From Halomarina litorea (GTDB lineage Archaea; Halobacteriota; Halobacteria; Halobacteriales; Haloarculaceae), in the NCBI RefSeq assembly GCF_024227715.1, contig NZ_CP100448.1, forward strand, positions 1,302,001 through 1,366,000: a stretch of 64,000 nt of DNA, read 5' to 3'. Numbering within the stretch: position 1 is the first letter of the stretch; each line of letters begins with the position of its first letter. Under the pieces are notes generated by a model. It saw only the letters and a list, made by a program, of their open reading frames with translations, was not told the DNA's origin and ran no database searches. Both the position numbers and the translations under genes were made by a program. Positions 8,335 through 17,002 of this stretch are shown here, piece by piece.

Positions 8335-9144
8335 CTAGTCCAGCGCGGTCGCCACCAGTGCCCGGTAGGCGTGGTCGTTCGCCTCGGCGATGGCCTCGGG
8401 GTCCGACCGGACCTCGTCCGGGAGCGGTGCGAGCGTCGCCCGCGCCGTCGGCTCGATGAGTTCGAGGACGTTCCCGACGCGGACTTCGAGACGTCCCTCG
8501 CGGGCGCTCCCGCTCGCGACCGAACAGGCGTTCGCGTAGCGCCCGCCGTCGTAGAGACGGACGCGCGTCGGTTCCACGACGGCGACGGCGTCGGGGACGA
8601 ACTCGGTCAGCGGCCGGGCGATGTCGGCGTAGGACTCCACGACCACCCGGTCGGCCGCCTCGACCCGGTCGGCCATCGTGTCGAGCGCGGGTCGGTGGAG
8701 TCGCTCCATCACCGCGTTGTACTCGTGGAGCGACGCGACCGTGGTGGCATCGTCGAGCGGGAGGGCGTCGCTGGCGCGCTCGGGGAGGTCGCGCGTCCCG
8801 TTGACGACGTACTCGTGCCCCCCGTCGAGGGTGACGCGGTCACAGAGGACGGCCCGCCCCTCGCGCCCGAGCAAGCCCTTTCCTTCGCCGGGGGCGGGGG
8901 TCCAGAGGCGGTGGACGGGGTTGACGGCCTCGGGCGACTCGCCGGAGACGGCGGCGAGTCGGCGTGCGTCCTTCCCGTAGAGTCGCCCGGCGTCGACGGC
9001 CGCACGGTAGTCGTCGTAGTCGAACCAGTAGTCGTTGCCCGCACGCGGCTTGACCGCGAGCGAGTCGGTGTGTGCGGCGAGCCCGACGGCGAAGGTGGTC
9101 TTGCCGGCGTCGACGCGGTCCGCTCCGGCGACGAGGAGCCTCAT
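8335..9144 (-). CDS. P-loop ATPase, conserved haloarchaeal
   Basis: A 269-residue protein with a Walker A loop GADRVDAGKTT at residues 6-16 at its very N-terminus, as in small SIMIBI-type GTPases/ATPases. Later segments (CDRVTLDGGHEYVVNG, VVVESYADIARP) may carry the switch and Walker B-like acids. No pathway is known to me. Its ATG overlaps the stop of the upstream DUF5827 gene (ATGA), so the two are coupled, and this pairing suggests a common process. Confidence 0.75.
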   Translation of the reverse strand: MRLLVAGADRVDAGKTTFAVGLAAHTDSLAVKPRAGNDYWFDYDDYRAAVDAGRLYGKDARRLAAVSGESPEAVNPVHRLWTPAPGEGKGLLGREGRAVLCDRVTLDGGHEYVVNGTRDLPERASDALPLDDATTVASLHEYNAVMERLHRPALDTMADRVEAADRVVVESYADIARPLTEFVPDAVAVVEPTRVRLYDGGRYANACSVASGSAREGRLEVRVGNVLELIEPTARATLAPLPDEVRSDPEAIAEANDHAYRALVATALD

Positions 9145-9404
9145 GCGAGGCCGTAGTAGCCGGGTTCGTCGTCGGCGTCGGGTTCGGCGAAGACGAACGC
9201 CTCGGCGTTGACCATCATCCACGGGATGGCCCAGTCGAGCAGGACGTTCTCCGTCTCCGCGTCGAGTTCCCGGCCGGGGTCGAGTCCCTGCAGGAGTCGG
9301 GCCACCTCGTAGACGGTGTACATCGTCTCCTCGTCGAGCACTTCGTCTGGGTCGCGGAAGTCGAGCGGGCGGAACTGCTCGAAGTCGGCTTTCGGGCGCG
9401 GCAT
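9141..9404 (-). CDS. DUF5827-like small acidic protein
   Basis: An 87-residue acidic protein (MPRPKADFEQFRPLDF ... PGYYGLA) with no catalytic motif visible; it resembles the haloarchaeal DUF5827 group. ATG 9404 was selected because a TATA-like TTAAT lies about 30 bases upstream and an earlier start would place nine basic residues in front. The stop overlaps the start of the ATPase gene by four bases (ATGA). Confidence 0.7.
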   Translation of the reverse strand: MPRPKADFEQFRPLDFRDPDEVLDEETMYTVYEVARLLQGLDPGRELDAETENVLLDWAIPWMMVNAEAFVFAEPDADDEPGYYGLA

Positions 9405-9429
9405 ACGCCGCGATAGGGCGGACGGGGGC

Positions 9430-9480
9430 ATTAAGTACCACGGAGCGACCGCGCCGGCGAACGAGGGACACTTTTATTCT
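9430..9480. promoter_or_regulatory. Back-to-back TATA elements between divergent genes
   Basis: Two archaeal core promoters share this 95-base divergent interval. On the plus strand CTTTTATTCT (9471-9480) ends 20 bases before the ATG at 9500. On the minus strand the TTAAT around 9430-9436 lies about 26-30 bases from the ATG at 9404. Both distances fit transcription starting at or just before the start codon (leaderless mRNA). Confidence 0.5.
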
Positions 9481-9499
9481 CCCACATCATCGGGTAGGT

Positions 9500-9913
9500 A
9501 TGACCGACAGCGGCGGACCGCTCCTCGGGCCATTTCGCGCCTTCGGCGGCGACGCCCTCCGGGACGTCTGGGTGTTCGACGGCGACACGGAGTCCTGTCT
9601 CTTCATCCGCGACGACGTCACCGACTACCTCGAGGGACACGACCCGGAGCCGTACATCGACAACGAGCGCTACGGCTACATCACGCGCGACACGTACGAG
9701 GACCTCACGTACGCCAGCTACGAGTACACGGTCCGCGGGCTCGACGAGTTTGTCCAGTTCCGCACGTTCCTCGACGACGACACCGGGACGCGCTTCGGCG
9801 TGCTGGCCAGCTTCGACGTCAGGAGGGTCGACGACCGGTTCGGCGACCTCTACGAGCGACTGGCGAGCGTCGGGGAGGACGTGACGTTCGCGTCGCTGGG
9901 CGACCAGTCGTAG
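9500..9913 (+). CDS. Conserved haloarchaeal hypothetical protein
   Basis: A 137-residue soluble acidic protein. The pattern (DVWVFDGDTESCLFIRDDV ... YTVRGLDEFVQFRTFLDDD ... VLASFD) suggests a small alpha/beta sensor-like fold; haloarchaeal genomes carry several similar stand-alone proteins of unknown function. I cannot name the family with certainty. It has its own promoter and is convergent with superoxide dismutase. Confidence 0.65.
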   Translation: MTDSGGPLLGPFRAFGGDALRDVWVFDGDTESCLFIRDDVTDYLEGHDPEPYIDNERYGYITRDTYEDLTYASYEYTVRGLDEFVQFRTFLDDDTGTRFGVLASFDVRRVDDRFGDLYERLASVGEDVTFASLGDQS

Positions 9914-9951
9914 CGCGCAAAAAAACGGGAAGGTTCGCCTGCTGACTCGAC

Positions 9952-10563
9952 TTACTCGAAGTGCTCGACGGACTTCTGGTACTGCTCCTCGGCGCTGTCC
10001 CAGTTGACGACCTCGAAGAACGCGTCGATGAAGTCGCCGCGAGACGGACCGTAGTCGTAGTAGTACGAGTGCTCCCAGACGTCGAGCGCGAGGATGGGGT
10101 GACTGCCCCAGAGCGCACCCTGGTCGTGCTTGTCGACGACGAGGTTGCGCAGTTGCTTGGCGACGGGGTCGTAGACGAGCAGCGCCCAGCCACCGGCGGC
10201 CGAGGCAGCGGCCTCGAACTCGCCCTTCCAGCCCTCGTAGGAGCCGAAGTCCTCCTCGATGCGGTCGGCGAGTTCGCCCGACGGCTCACCACCGCCGTCC
10301 TGGGACATGTTCTCCCAGAACAGCGTGTGGAGATAGTGCCCACTGCCGTTGTGGGTCACGTTGCGCATCGCACCGCCCGAGGAGCCGAAGTCACCGGACT
10401 CGCGGTTCTCGGCGAGCGTCTTCTCCGCGCTCTCGAGGCCGTTCACGTAGCCCTGGTGGTGGGTGTCGTGATGCCACGTGAGTACCTGCTCGGAGAGGTG
10501 CGGTTCGAGCGCGTCGTAGTCGTACGGTAGCGGCGGCAGTTCGGGGTTGGAATGTTCGGACAT
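9952..10563 (-). CDS. sod: Superoxide dismutase (Mn/Fe family)
   Basis: Dismutates superoxide to oxygen and hydrogen peroxide. The 203-residue protein has all four metal ligands: His31 (LTWHHDTHH), His79 (GHYLHTLFW), Asp161 and His165 (LDVWEHSYYYDY). Haloarchaeal relatives use manganese, which I infer here from family membership, not from a sequence feature. ATG 10563 is preceded by a GGAGGT ribosome-binding sequence 7 bases upstream, unusual in a genome with many leaderless starts. Confidence 0.95.
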   Translation of the reverse strand: MSEHSNPELPPLPYDYDALEPHLSEQVLTWHHDTHHQGYVNGLESAEKTLAENRESGDFGSSGGAMRNVTHNGSGHYLHTLFWENMSQDGGGEPSGELADRIEEDFGSYEGWKGEFEAAASAAGGWALLVYDPVAKQLRNLVVDKHDQGALWGSHPILALDVWEHSYYYDYGPSRGDFIDAFFEVVNWDSAEEQYQKSVEHFE

Positions 10564-10685
10564 AAGTTGTACCTCCACCGGGTAGTTGGTCGGACGCCTG
10601 AAAAAGATTGAGGAGGAGGCGGTTCGGTCCCCCGAACTCGATTTACGTTGGAATTTCGATACGTTTCCTCCGGTTCCTCCTCTCG

Positions 10686-12101
10686 CTACTCCTCCGGGTC
10701 TTCCCCGCGGGCGCGCTTGAACATCGCCAGCGCCTGCTCCCGCCGTTTCGAGGGGTCCACGATGGGCGCGGGGTAGTCGGGGGCGAGTTCCTCGCGGCGT
10801 TCGTCGCTCAGTTCGTGCCACGAGTGGACGTCCTCGGGGTCGACATCGGCGAGTTCGGGGACGTACCGCTTGATGTACTCGGCGTCCGGGTCGTGGTCCT
10901 CGCCCTGCGTCGTCGGGTTGAAGATGCGGAAGTAGGGTTGGGCGTCGGTCCCGGTGGAGGCGGCCCACTGCCACCCGCCGTTGTCGTTGGCGGTGTCGTG
11001 GTCGGTGAGATGCTCGCGGAAGTGGTCGTACCCCTCGCGCCAGTCGAGCATGAGGTCCTTCGTGAGGAAGGAGGCGACGACCATCCGGAGGCGGTTGTGC
11101 ACGAACGCCTCCTCGCGCAGTTGGCGCATCCCTGCGTCGACGAAGGGGTAGCCCGTCTCGCCGTCTTTCCACGCCCGCAACTCCTCGTCGTCCTCGCGCC
11201 AGTCGATTCCCTCCTCGTACTCCCGGTAGTTCTCCGTTACCACGCGCGGGTGGAAGTAGAGGACGTGGGTGTAGAACTCCCGCCACGCCAACTGGGACTG
11301 GAACTCCTCGACGGAGTCCTCGCTGTCGCCGTCGGGGGCGTCGTCCATCGCCCGTTCGGTGGCGGCGTACACCTCCCGGACGCCGACGGTGCCCCACTTG
11401 AGGTGTGCCGAGAGCCGCGAGGTACAGCGTTCCGCCGCCCGGTCGCGCTTCTCGGCGTAGTCGTAGATATCGGACTCGCAGAACGCCTCCAGACGCTCGC
11501 GGGCGGCCTCGTGGCCGGCGTCCTCGACGGTGGCCGCCGGTTGCTCGAACCCGAGGTCCTCGACGGACGGGAGGTCCTCGAACTCACCCGCCTCGGCGAC
11601 GAGACGCCCGGATTCGGGCGGGTCGACCGGGGCGGCCTTCTCCCGGTCGCTCCACTTCTTCCAGAAGTAGGTGTACACCGAGTAGGGGTCGCCGTCGTTC
11701 GTCGTGATGGACCCCGGTTCGTGGTGGAGGGCGTCGTGGAACTGGCGGTGGTCCAGACCCGCTTCCGAGAGGGACTCGCGGACGGCCTCGTCGCGTTCCC
11801 GTGCCAGCCCCGAGTAGTCGTGGTTCCAGTACACGCCCTCGGCGTCGTGGGCCTCGGCGATTCTGGGTACGACCTCCGTCGGGTTCCCCCGCGCGAGCAA
11901 GAGGTCGCCGCCGCGGTCGCGGTACCACTCCCTGAGTCGCCCGAGGGCGTCCAGCATGTAGGCGACGCGCGGGGGGGCGGCGTGTGCCAGCACCGCGTCG
12001 TCGAAGACGAACACGGGGAGGACCTTCCCCTCGCTGGCGGCCTCGGCCAGCCCCACGTTGTCGTGTGCCCGCAGGTCGGCGCGGTGCCAGTGGAGCAACA
12101 T
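10686..12101 (-). CDS. phr: Deoxyribodipyrimidine photolyase
   Basis: Light-driven repair of cyclobutane pyrimidine dimers in DNA. The 471-residue length fits class I CPD photolyases. The N-terminal antenna domain starts MLLHWHRADLRAHDN. The C-terminal FAD-binding half contains GYPFVDAGMRQL, HNRLRMVVASFLTKDL, GGWQWAASTGTDAQPYFRIF and the Trp residues of the electron-transfer path. ATG 12101 was chosen since MLLHWHRADLR is the family start; an upstream extension of 20 residues lacks support. Photolyase is expected in sun-exposed brine organisms. Confidence 0.95.
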   Translation of the reverse strand: MLLHWHRADLRAHDNVGLAEAASEGKVLPVFVFDDAVLAHAAPPRVAYMLDALGRLREWYRDRGGDLLLARGNPTEVVPRIAEAHDAEGVYWNHDYSGLARERDEAVRESLSEAGLDHRQFHDALHHEPGSITTNDGDPYSVYTYFWKKWSDREKAAPVDPPESGRLVAEAGEFEDLPSVEDLGFEQPAATVEDAGHEAARERLEAFCESDIYDYAEKRDRAAERCTSRLSAHLKWGTVGVREVYAATERAMDDAPDGDSEDSVEEFQSQLAWREFYTHVLYFHPRVVTENYREYEEGIDWREDDEELRAWKDGETGYPFVDAGMRQLREEAFVHNRLRMVVASFLTKDLMLDWREGYDHFREHLTDHDTANDNGGWQWAASTGTDAQPYFRIFNPTTQGEDHDPDAEYIKRYVPELADVDPEDVHSWHELSDERREELAPDYPAPIVDPSKRREQALAMFKRARGEDPEE

Positions 12102-12172
12102 GCCTCGTGGGAGGTCCGCGAGGGTCCTATAGGTCGGGATACCCGTATCCGTCTGCCGCACCTCTGGTCGGT

Positions 12173-12592
12173 ATGTTCGACGCGTGTGAACGAGAGGTCC
12201 GGGGGTTCCACCGGTTCCTCGAGTCGTGGCTCGCGGGCGACTGTCCCGACACCGCAGCGCGGTTCGCCCGGACCGACGCGCTGGGTGCGCCCTTCGAACT
12301 CGTCTCGCCGGACGGCGGGCGTCGCGACCGGGAGACGCTCCTCGCTGACCTGCGGGCGGGCCACGGCAGTCTCCCCGGCCTCGCCATCGAGGTCCGGGAC
12401 GTACGCTCCCGGGTGCAGACCGGTGACCTCGCGCTGATCACCTACGAGGAACACCAGCGTCGGGGGAGCGAGCGGACGGCCCGCCTGAGCAGTGCGCTGT
12501 TCGCCCCCGCCCCCGACGCGCCGGAGGGGGTGTCGTGGGTCCACCTCCACGAGACGTGGCTCCCGGACGGCGAAAACTCCCACGACGCGTAG
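12173..12592 (+). CDS. DUF4440/NTF2-like protein
   Basis: A 139-residue protein with the SnoaL/DUF4440 layout: an N-terminal amphipathic helix (REVRGFHRFLESWLAG), a central strand pair (SRVQTGDLALITYEEHQ) and a C-terminal strand ending VSWVHLHETWLP. The fold makes a small cone-shaped pocket and is used for binding or isomerising small molecules; no active-site residues can be assigned. It is divergent from phr and 30 bases upstream of the SDR gene, so the two may be cotranscribed. Confidence 0.65.
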   Translation: MFDACEREVRGFHRFLESWLAGDCPDTAARFARTDALGAPFELVSPDGGRRDRETLLADLRAGHGSLPGLAIEVRDVRSRVQTGDLALITYEEHQRRGSERTARLSSALFAPAPDAPEGVSWVHLHETWLPDGENSHDA

Positions 12593-12622
12593 TCTTATGT
12601 GAGCGTGGGTGCCACGGCGGCC

Positions 12623-13390
12623 ATGGTCACCGACATGTTCGACCTGAGCGGGCGCGTCGCCGTCGTCACGGGCGGGAGCCGCGGCATCGGGCGGGCCATC
12701 GCACTCGGTCTCGCGGACGCCGGCGCGACAGTCGTCCCCACTGCCCGGAGCGCCGACGACGTGCAGGAGACGGTCGACCGCATCGAGGACGCGGGCGGGG
12801 AGGGCCTCGCCGAGACGGTGGACGTCGCCGACGTCGAGAGCGTCGAGTCGCTGTTCGACCGGGTGGGCGAGGAACTCGGCGGGGCGGACGTCGTTGTGAA
12901 CAACGCGGGCATCAACCCCGGGAACGCGCTGGGGACGCCCGACCGGGTGGACCCGGAGGGCTTCGACACGGTGATGGACGTGAACCTGCGCGGGGCGTTC
13001 CTCTGTGCGCGGGCGGCGACCGAACACCTCCAGAAGGACGGCGGGTCCGTCGTCAACGTCGCCTCCGTGGGCGGCCTCGTCGGCCTCCCCCGCCAGCACC
13101 CCTACGTCGCCTCGAAACACGGGCTGGTGGGCATCACGAAGAGTCTCGCGCTCGACTGGGCCCCCGACGTCCGGGTGAACTGCCTCGCGCCGGGGTACGT
13201 CGCCACCGACCTCACGGAGGACCTCACGTCCGACGACGACCTGCGGGCGGCCATCCTCCGCCAGACGCCGCTGGACCGCTTCGCGGACCCCGAGGAGATC
13301 GCCGGTCCCGCCGTCTTCCTCGCCAGCGACGCGGCGAGTTACGTCACCGGGTCGGTACTCACCGCGGACGGCGGGTGGACGGCGCGCTAA
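12623..13390 (+). CDS. Short-chain dehydrogenase/reductase
   Basis: NAD(P)-dependent oxidoreductase, 255 residues, classical SDR. Motifs in order: cofactor loop TGGSRGIGRA, DVAD acidic turn, NNAG, catalytic Ser in VNVASVGG, and YVASKHG (Tyr and Lys). The segment FLASDAASYVTGSVLTADGG is typical of FabG-like enzymes. The Arg at the end of the second strand (TARSA) suggests NADPH use. The start is uncertain: ATG 12623 gives MVTDMFDLSGRVAVVTG, while an in-frame start at 12599 would add eight residues. Confidence 0.9.
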   Translation: MVTDMFDLSGRVAVVTGGSRGIGRAIALGLADAGATVVPTARSADDVQETVDRIEDAGGEGLAETVDVADVESVESLFDRVGEELGGADVVVNNAGINPGNALGTPDRVDPEGFDTVMDVNLRGAFLCARAATEHLQKDGGSVVNVASVGGLVGLPRQHPYVASKHGLVGITKSLALDWAPDVRVNCLAPGYVATDLTEDLTSDDDLRAAILRQTPLDRFADPEEIAGPAVFLASDAASYVTGSVLTADGGWTAR

Positions 13391-13470
13391 CGCCAATTAT
13401 TGCTAGCACCCGACACTCTCTGGTAATATTTGCGTAAATTGCTACGTCGTCACGTGGTATCTTTCCTCAA

Positions 13471-13480
13471 CATTTATGCC
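13471..13480 (+). promoter_or_regulatory. TATA element for the liv-type operon
   Basis: CATTTATGCC sits about 27-36 bases before ATG 13507 in a locally AT-rich intergenic stretch (13391-13506), at archaeal TATA spacing for a start site close to the initiator codon. A second AT-rich word (GGTAATATTTGCG around 13431) could bind a regulator. Confidence 0.45.
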
Positions 13481-13506
13481 TGTTGTCTGGTAAGAACCGA
13501 CGCGCA

Positions 13507-14892
13507 ATGGTTAACGATGGAAACAGTCGCAGGGACGTGTCGAACGACGGGAACGAGTCTTCTGGACGGGGTGTGCGGCGGCGGGCCTTCCTCCGCGCCT
13601 CGGGTGCCGGCGTTGCGGGCGTCACACTCGCGGGCTGTGTGAGCACGGGCGGCGGAGACGGCGACGGCGGCAGTGACGGTAGCGGCAACGGTGGCGGTGA
13701 CGGCAACACCACGGGGACGACGACCGGGTCCTCGGGCGGCGGGAGCCTCCCCAGTACGGTGAAGCTCGGCGTCCTCGCGCCCGAACCCTCCAACAACCCC
13801 ATCGGAGCGTCCATCGCCAACGGGGCGAAACTCGCCGCGATGCAACTCAACGAGGAGGGGTCGGGGCCCGAGTTCGAAGTCGTCGTCAAGGACACGAAGG
13901 AGCAACCCGACACGGGCCGCTCGAAGTACCGGGAACTCACCATCGGCGAGGAGGTGGACATGACGACGGGCATCTTCACGAGCGAGGTGTTGCTCGCGGT
14001 CCTCGGCGATATCGCCGAGCAACAGACTGTCCACATGACCACCGGGGCGGCGACGCCGGAGGCGAGCTCTCGCGTCAACGAGAACTACGATCAGTACAAG
14101 TACCACTTCCGAACCGGTCCGCTCAACGCGTACCAACTGGGCGTGAACATGGTGGATTTCCTCACGGCGAAACAGCAGTCCCTCGGCTGGGAGTCCGTCG
14201 CCGTCCTCGTCGAGGACTACGAGTGGACGAAACCCGTCTCGAAGGCACTCGACGAGCGACTGGGCGACACGGGCGTCGAAATCGCCATGCGCCAGCGCTA
14301 CGCCTCGGGCACGCAGAACTTCACGCCCATCTTCGACCAGGTGGAGAGTTCCGGCGCGGACGCCGCGTTCATCGCGATGGCTCACACCGGCACGCCCGCC
14401 GTCGTCTCGTGGGCACAGGAGCAGCGACCGTTCCACTTCGGCGGCATCCACGTCCCGATGCAACTGCCGCAGTACTACCAGTTGACCGACGGGGCCTGCA
14501 ACTTCGGCGTCACGCAGAACTCCGCGACGCCCAAGAGCGAGGTGACCAAAAAGACGGTCCCGTTCGCCAACGCCTACAACGAGGAGTTCGGGAGCTACCC
14601 GGTGTACACCGGCTACATCACCTTCGACGCGGTCAAGCAGTACGCCGAGGTCATCAGCCAGGCCGGGAGCGTCGAGGCCGACCCGGTCATCCAGGGACTC
14701 GAAGGGTCCTCGTACACGGGGACGACGGGCACTGTCGAGTACTACCCGAAGGACGACGAGTTCGCCCACGACGTCGTCTACGCCGACGGGAAGGTCGACC
14801 CCGTCTACATGCAGTGGCAAGACGGCGACCAGGAGGTCATCTACCCGGACGCCCTCGCGACGGCGGACTACAAAGCCCCGTCGTGGCTGTAG
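13507..14892 (+). CDS. ABC importer substrate-binding lipoprotein (LivJ type)
   Basis: Extracytoplasmic solute receptor, 461 residues. It has a twin-arginine signal (RRRAFLR, residues 24-30), a lipobox ending at Cys44 (LAGC) and a flexible Gly/Asp/Ser/Thr tether to about residue 85. A type I periplasmic-binding fold follows (VKLGVLAPEPSNNP, GVTQNS). It opens a five-gene import operon whose next genes are two LivH/LivM permeases and two ATPases. LivJ-like receptors bind branched-chain amino acids, aromatic acids or amides. The acyl-CoA ligase at the end of this set argues for a carboxylic acid rather than an amino acid (inference). Confidence 0.88.
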   Translation: MVNDGNSRRDVSNDGNESSGRGVRRRAFLRASGAGVAGVTLAGCVSTGGGDGDGGSDGSGNGGGDGNTTGTTTGSSGGGSLPSTVKLGVLAPEPSNNPIGASIANGAKLAAMQLNEEGSGPEFEVVVKDTKEQPDTGRSKYRELTIGEEVDMTTGIFTSEVLLAVLGDIAEQQTVHMTTGAATPEASSRVNENYDQYKYHFRTGPLNAYQLGVNMVDFLTAKQQSLGWESVAVLVEDYEWTKPVSKALDERLGDTGVEIAMRQRYASGTQNFTPIFDQVESSGADAAFIAMAHTGTPAVVSWAQEQRPFHFGGIHVPMQLPQYYQLTDGACNFGVTQNSATPKSEVTKKTVPFANAYNEEFGSYPVYTGYITFDAVKQYAEVISQAGSVEADPVIQGLEGSSYTGTTGTVEYYPKDDEFAHDVVYADGKVDPVYMQWQDGDQEVIYPDALATADYKAPSWL

Positions 14893-15780
14893 ATGTCCGG
14901 ACTGCTCGTCCCGCTTCAGGCCGACGCTACCACGGTGCTGGTACAGATCGTCACCATCAGCGCCCTGTACGCGCTGGTGGCCCTCGGGTTCACCCTCATC
15001 TTCGGGGTCGGTGGCGTCCTGAACCTCGCGCACGGCGCGAACATCACCATTGGGGCGTTCGCCGCGTTCGTCGTCTCCTCCCAGTGGGGTCTGGGCGGCG
15101 TCGCGGGCCTGTTGGCGGCGTTCGTCGTCACGGGCGTTCTGAGCGGGGTCTACTACCTCGGACTCATCAAGCGTATTCAGGACGAACCCATCATGGTGAT
15201 GATCATCACGCTCGTCACCGCCGTCGCCGTCGAGGAGGTCATCCGATTCATCTACGGCTCCCAGCCGAAGGTACTCCCCCTCGTCGACGGCCGGTTCATC
15301 ATCGGAGGGTCGACCGTGACCTCCGCGACGCTGGTGGCGTTCGTCCTCTCGGCGCTACTCATCGCCGCCCTGTTCGCGTTCGTCAACTACACGCGACAGG
15401 GAAAGGCGCTGCTGGCGACGAGCATGACCCGGAAGGGCGCGGCACTGGTCGGCATCGAGGCCGACCGCATCAACCTGCTCGTCTGGGTCGCCGCGGGTGC
15501 ACTCGCGGGCGTCGCCGGGGTGTTCCTCGGCGCGACACAGGGTGCCTCCTATGCGATGGGCCGCGGACCGCTAGTGCTCTCGTTCACCATCGTCGTCCTC
15601 GGCGGTATCGGCTCCATCCGAGGGAGCGTCCTCGGGGCGTTCATCGTGGGCACACTGGAGATTCTGACCGTCCAGTACATCGATTCGAGCCTCACGGGAC
15701 TGACGCCGCTGCTGGTGCTGGTCGCCGTGTTGCTGCTCAGACCCGAGGGATTGTTCGGTCGCGAACTGGTGGAAGCATGA
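14893..15780 (+). CDS. ABC importer permease (LivH type)
   Basis: Inner-membrane channel subunit, 295 residues, with about eight hydrophobic segments. Family landmarks are GFTLIFGVGGVLNLAHG near the N-terminus, the coupling-helix region RKGAALVGIEADRIN and GGIGSIRGSVLGAFIVG. The ATG follows the stop of the receptor gene with no gap, so translation is coupled. It pairs with the LivM-like protein next to it to form the translocation path. Confidence 0.9.
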   Translation: MSGLLVPLQADATTVLVQIVTISALYALVALGFTLIFGVGGVLNLAHGANITIGAFAAFVVSSQWGLGGVAGLLAAFVVTGVLSGVYYLGLIKRIQDEPIMVMIITLVTAVAVEEVIRFIYGSQPKVLPLVDGRFIIGGSTVTSATLVAFVLSALLIAALFAFVNYTRQGKALLATSMTRKGAALVGIEADRINLLVWVAAGALAGVAGVFLGATQGASYAMGRGPLVLSFTIVVLGGIGSIRGSVLGAFIVGTLEILTVQYIDSSLTGLTPLLVLVAVLLLRPEGLFGRELVEA

Positions 15781-15811
15781 CAACGACGCACACGAACGAC
15801 GGGAGGTCCGT

Positions 15812-17002
15812 ATGAGCGAGGACACCGCCTCGGAACGCGTCGCGGACGACCAGAGCGGGCGCTCGCTCCCGTCGATACCCGGCCGGTACGTCGCCGGCGT
15901 CGTCGGACTGCTCGTCCTCGCGGCTATGCCGGTGCTGGCGGACATGGAAATCGGCCTCGGCGTGCCGGGCGTGTTCGTCTTCACCGTCGACCAACTGTTC
16001 CTGCTCGACCTGACCGCCGCGCTGTACTTCGGCATGTTCGCGATGAGCTGGGACACCGTCTCGGGGTACACCGGGCAGATATCGTTCGGCCACGGCCTGT
16101 TCTTCGCCGTCGGCGGCTACACGTCGGCGCTGTTGAACCTCGGCTTCGGCATCGACCCACTGCTGTCGATACCGGTGGGAATCGTGCTCGCGGCCGTCGC
16201 GGGAATCCTCATCGGCGTGCCAGCCCTGCGGCTGCGCGGGCCGTACCTCTCGCTGGTGACGCTGGTCGCGCCGCTCATCCTGCTCCAGTTGTTCATCTTC
16301 CGGAGCGACGTGTTCGGCGGCGAACTCGGCCTGCGCGATCCCGAACCGTTCCTCGGCTTCGGCGTCTCGCAGGCGAGCACGGTGTTCTACATCGCACTCG
16401 CCCTGTTCGTCCTCATCATGGCGCTGTTGCTCCTCGTGACACGGTCGGATGCCGGGCGAGTGTTCACAGCCATCCGCGAGGACGAGGACGCCGTGGCGAG
16501 CGTCGGGCTGAACCCGGCGAAGTTCAAGATATTCGCGTTCGTCCTCAGCGCGGCCGTCGGCGGCCTCGCGGGGGCGATGTACGTCCACACTCCCATCGGC
16601 GGGCCGACGCCGTCGGAACTGTTCTCGACGACGGTCAACGTCGAGGTCATCATCGCAGCCGTCCTCGGCGGGATGGGCACCATCGTCGGTGCCGCCATCG
16701 GGGGTATCTTCGTCGGCCTCGTCCCGATTCTGCTGGACGAGGTGGGGGTCGTCATCCCCGTCCTCGGCGTGCCCGTCGGCGAGATAGACTTCCTGCTGTT
16801 CGCCGTCATCACGCTGTTCTTACTGTTCGTCCTGCCGGGGGGAATCCTGCGGAGCGTGCTCAACGCGGGCAGTCGGGTCCGCGGCTGGCGGCGCGGCGAC
16901 GAGGTGGCGACCGACGGCGGCCGCCCCGAACGCGTCGTGACGCGCGTCGCCCGTCGCTGGTACGACGGCCTGCGGGAGGAGGGAGGTGACGACGATGAGT
17001 AG
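15812..17002 (+). CDS. ABC importer permease (LivM type)
   Basis: Second channel subunit, 396 residues, with a hydrophilic N-terminal tail of about 28 residues and roughly ten membrane segments. LivM features are SWDTVSGYTGQISFGHGLFF, the coupling segment REDEDAVASVGLNPAKFK and GGMGTIVGAAIGGIFVG. The C-terminal 40 residues are basic and cytoplasmic. Its end overlaps the start of the LivG gene by eight bases. Confidence 0.9.
   Translation: MSEDTASERVADDQSGRSLPSIPGRYVAGVVGLLVLAAMPVLADMEIGLGVPGVFVFTVDQLFLLDLTAALYFGMFAMSWDTVSGYTGQISFGHGLFFAVGGYTSALLNLGFGIDPLLSIPVGIVLAAVAGILIGVPALRLRGPYLSLVTLVAPLILLQLFIFRSDVFGGELGLRDPEPFLGFGVSQASTVFYIALALFVLIMALLLLVTRSDAGRVFTAIREDEDAVASVGLNPAKFKIFAFVLSAAVGGLAGAMYVHTPIGGPTPSELFSTTVNVEVIIAAVLGGMGTIVGAAIGGIFVGLVPILLDEVGVVIPVLGVPVGEIDFLLFAVITLFLLFVLPGGILRSVLNAGSRVRGWRRGDEVATDGGRPERVVTRVARRWYDGLREEGGDDDE

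Noticed and set aside
10608-12437. 609-codon plus frame across the photolyase region
   Set aside because: Shadow of phr; only the last 139 codons (from 12173) have protein character.
11237-13396. 719-codon minus frame
   Set aside because: Runs antisense through the SDR gene and then out of frame through phr; no domain is recognisable.
14223-15815. 530-codon plus frame over the receptor/permease junction
   Set aside because: Arg/His/Gly-rich shadow of livJ and livH, which have clear family motifs.
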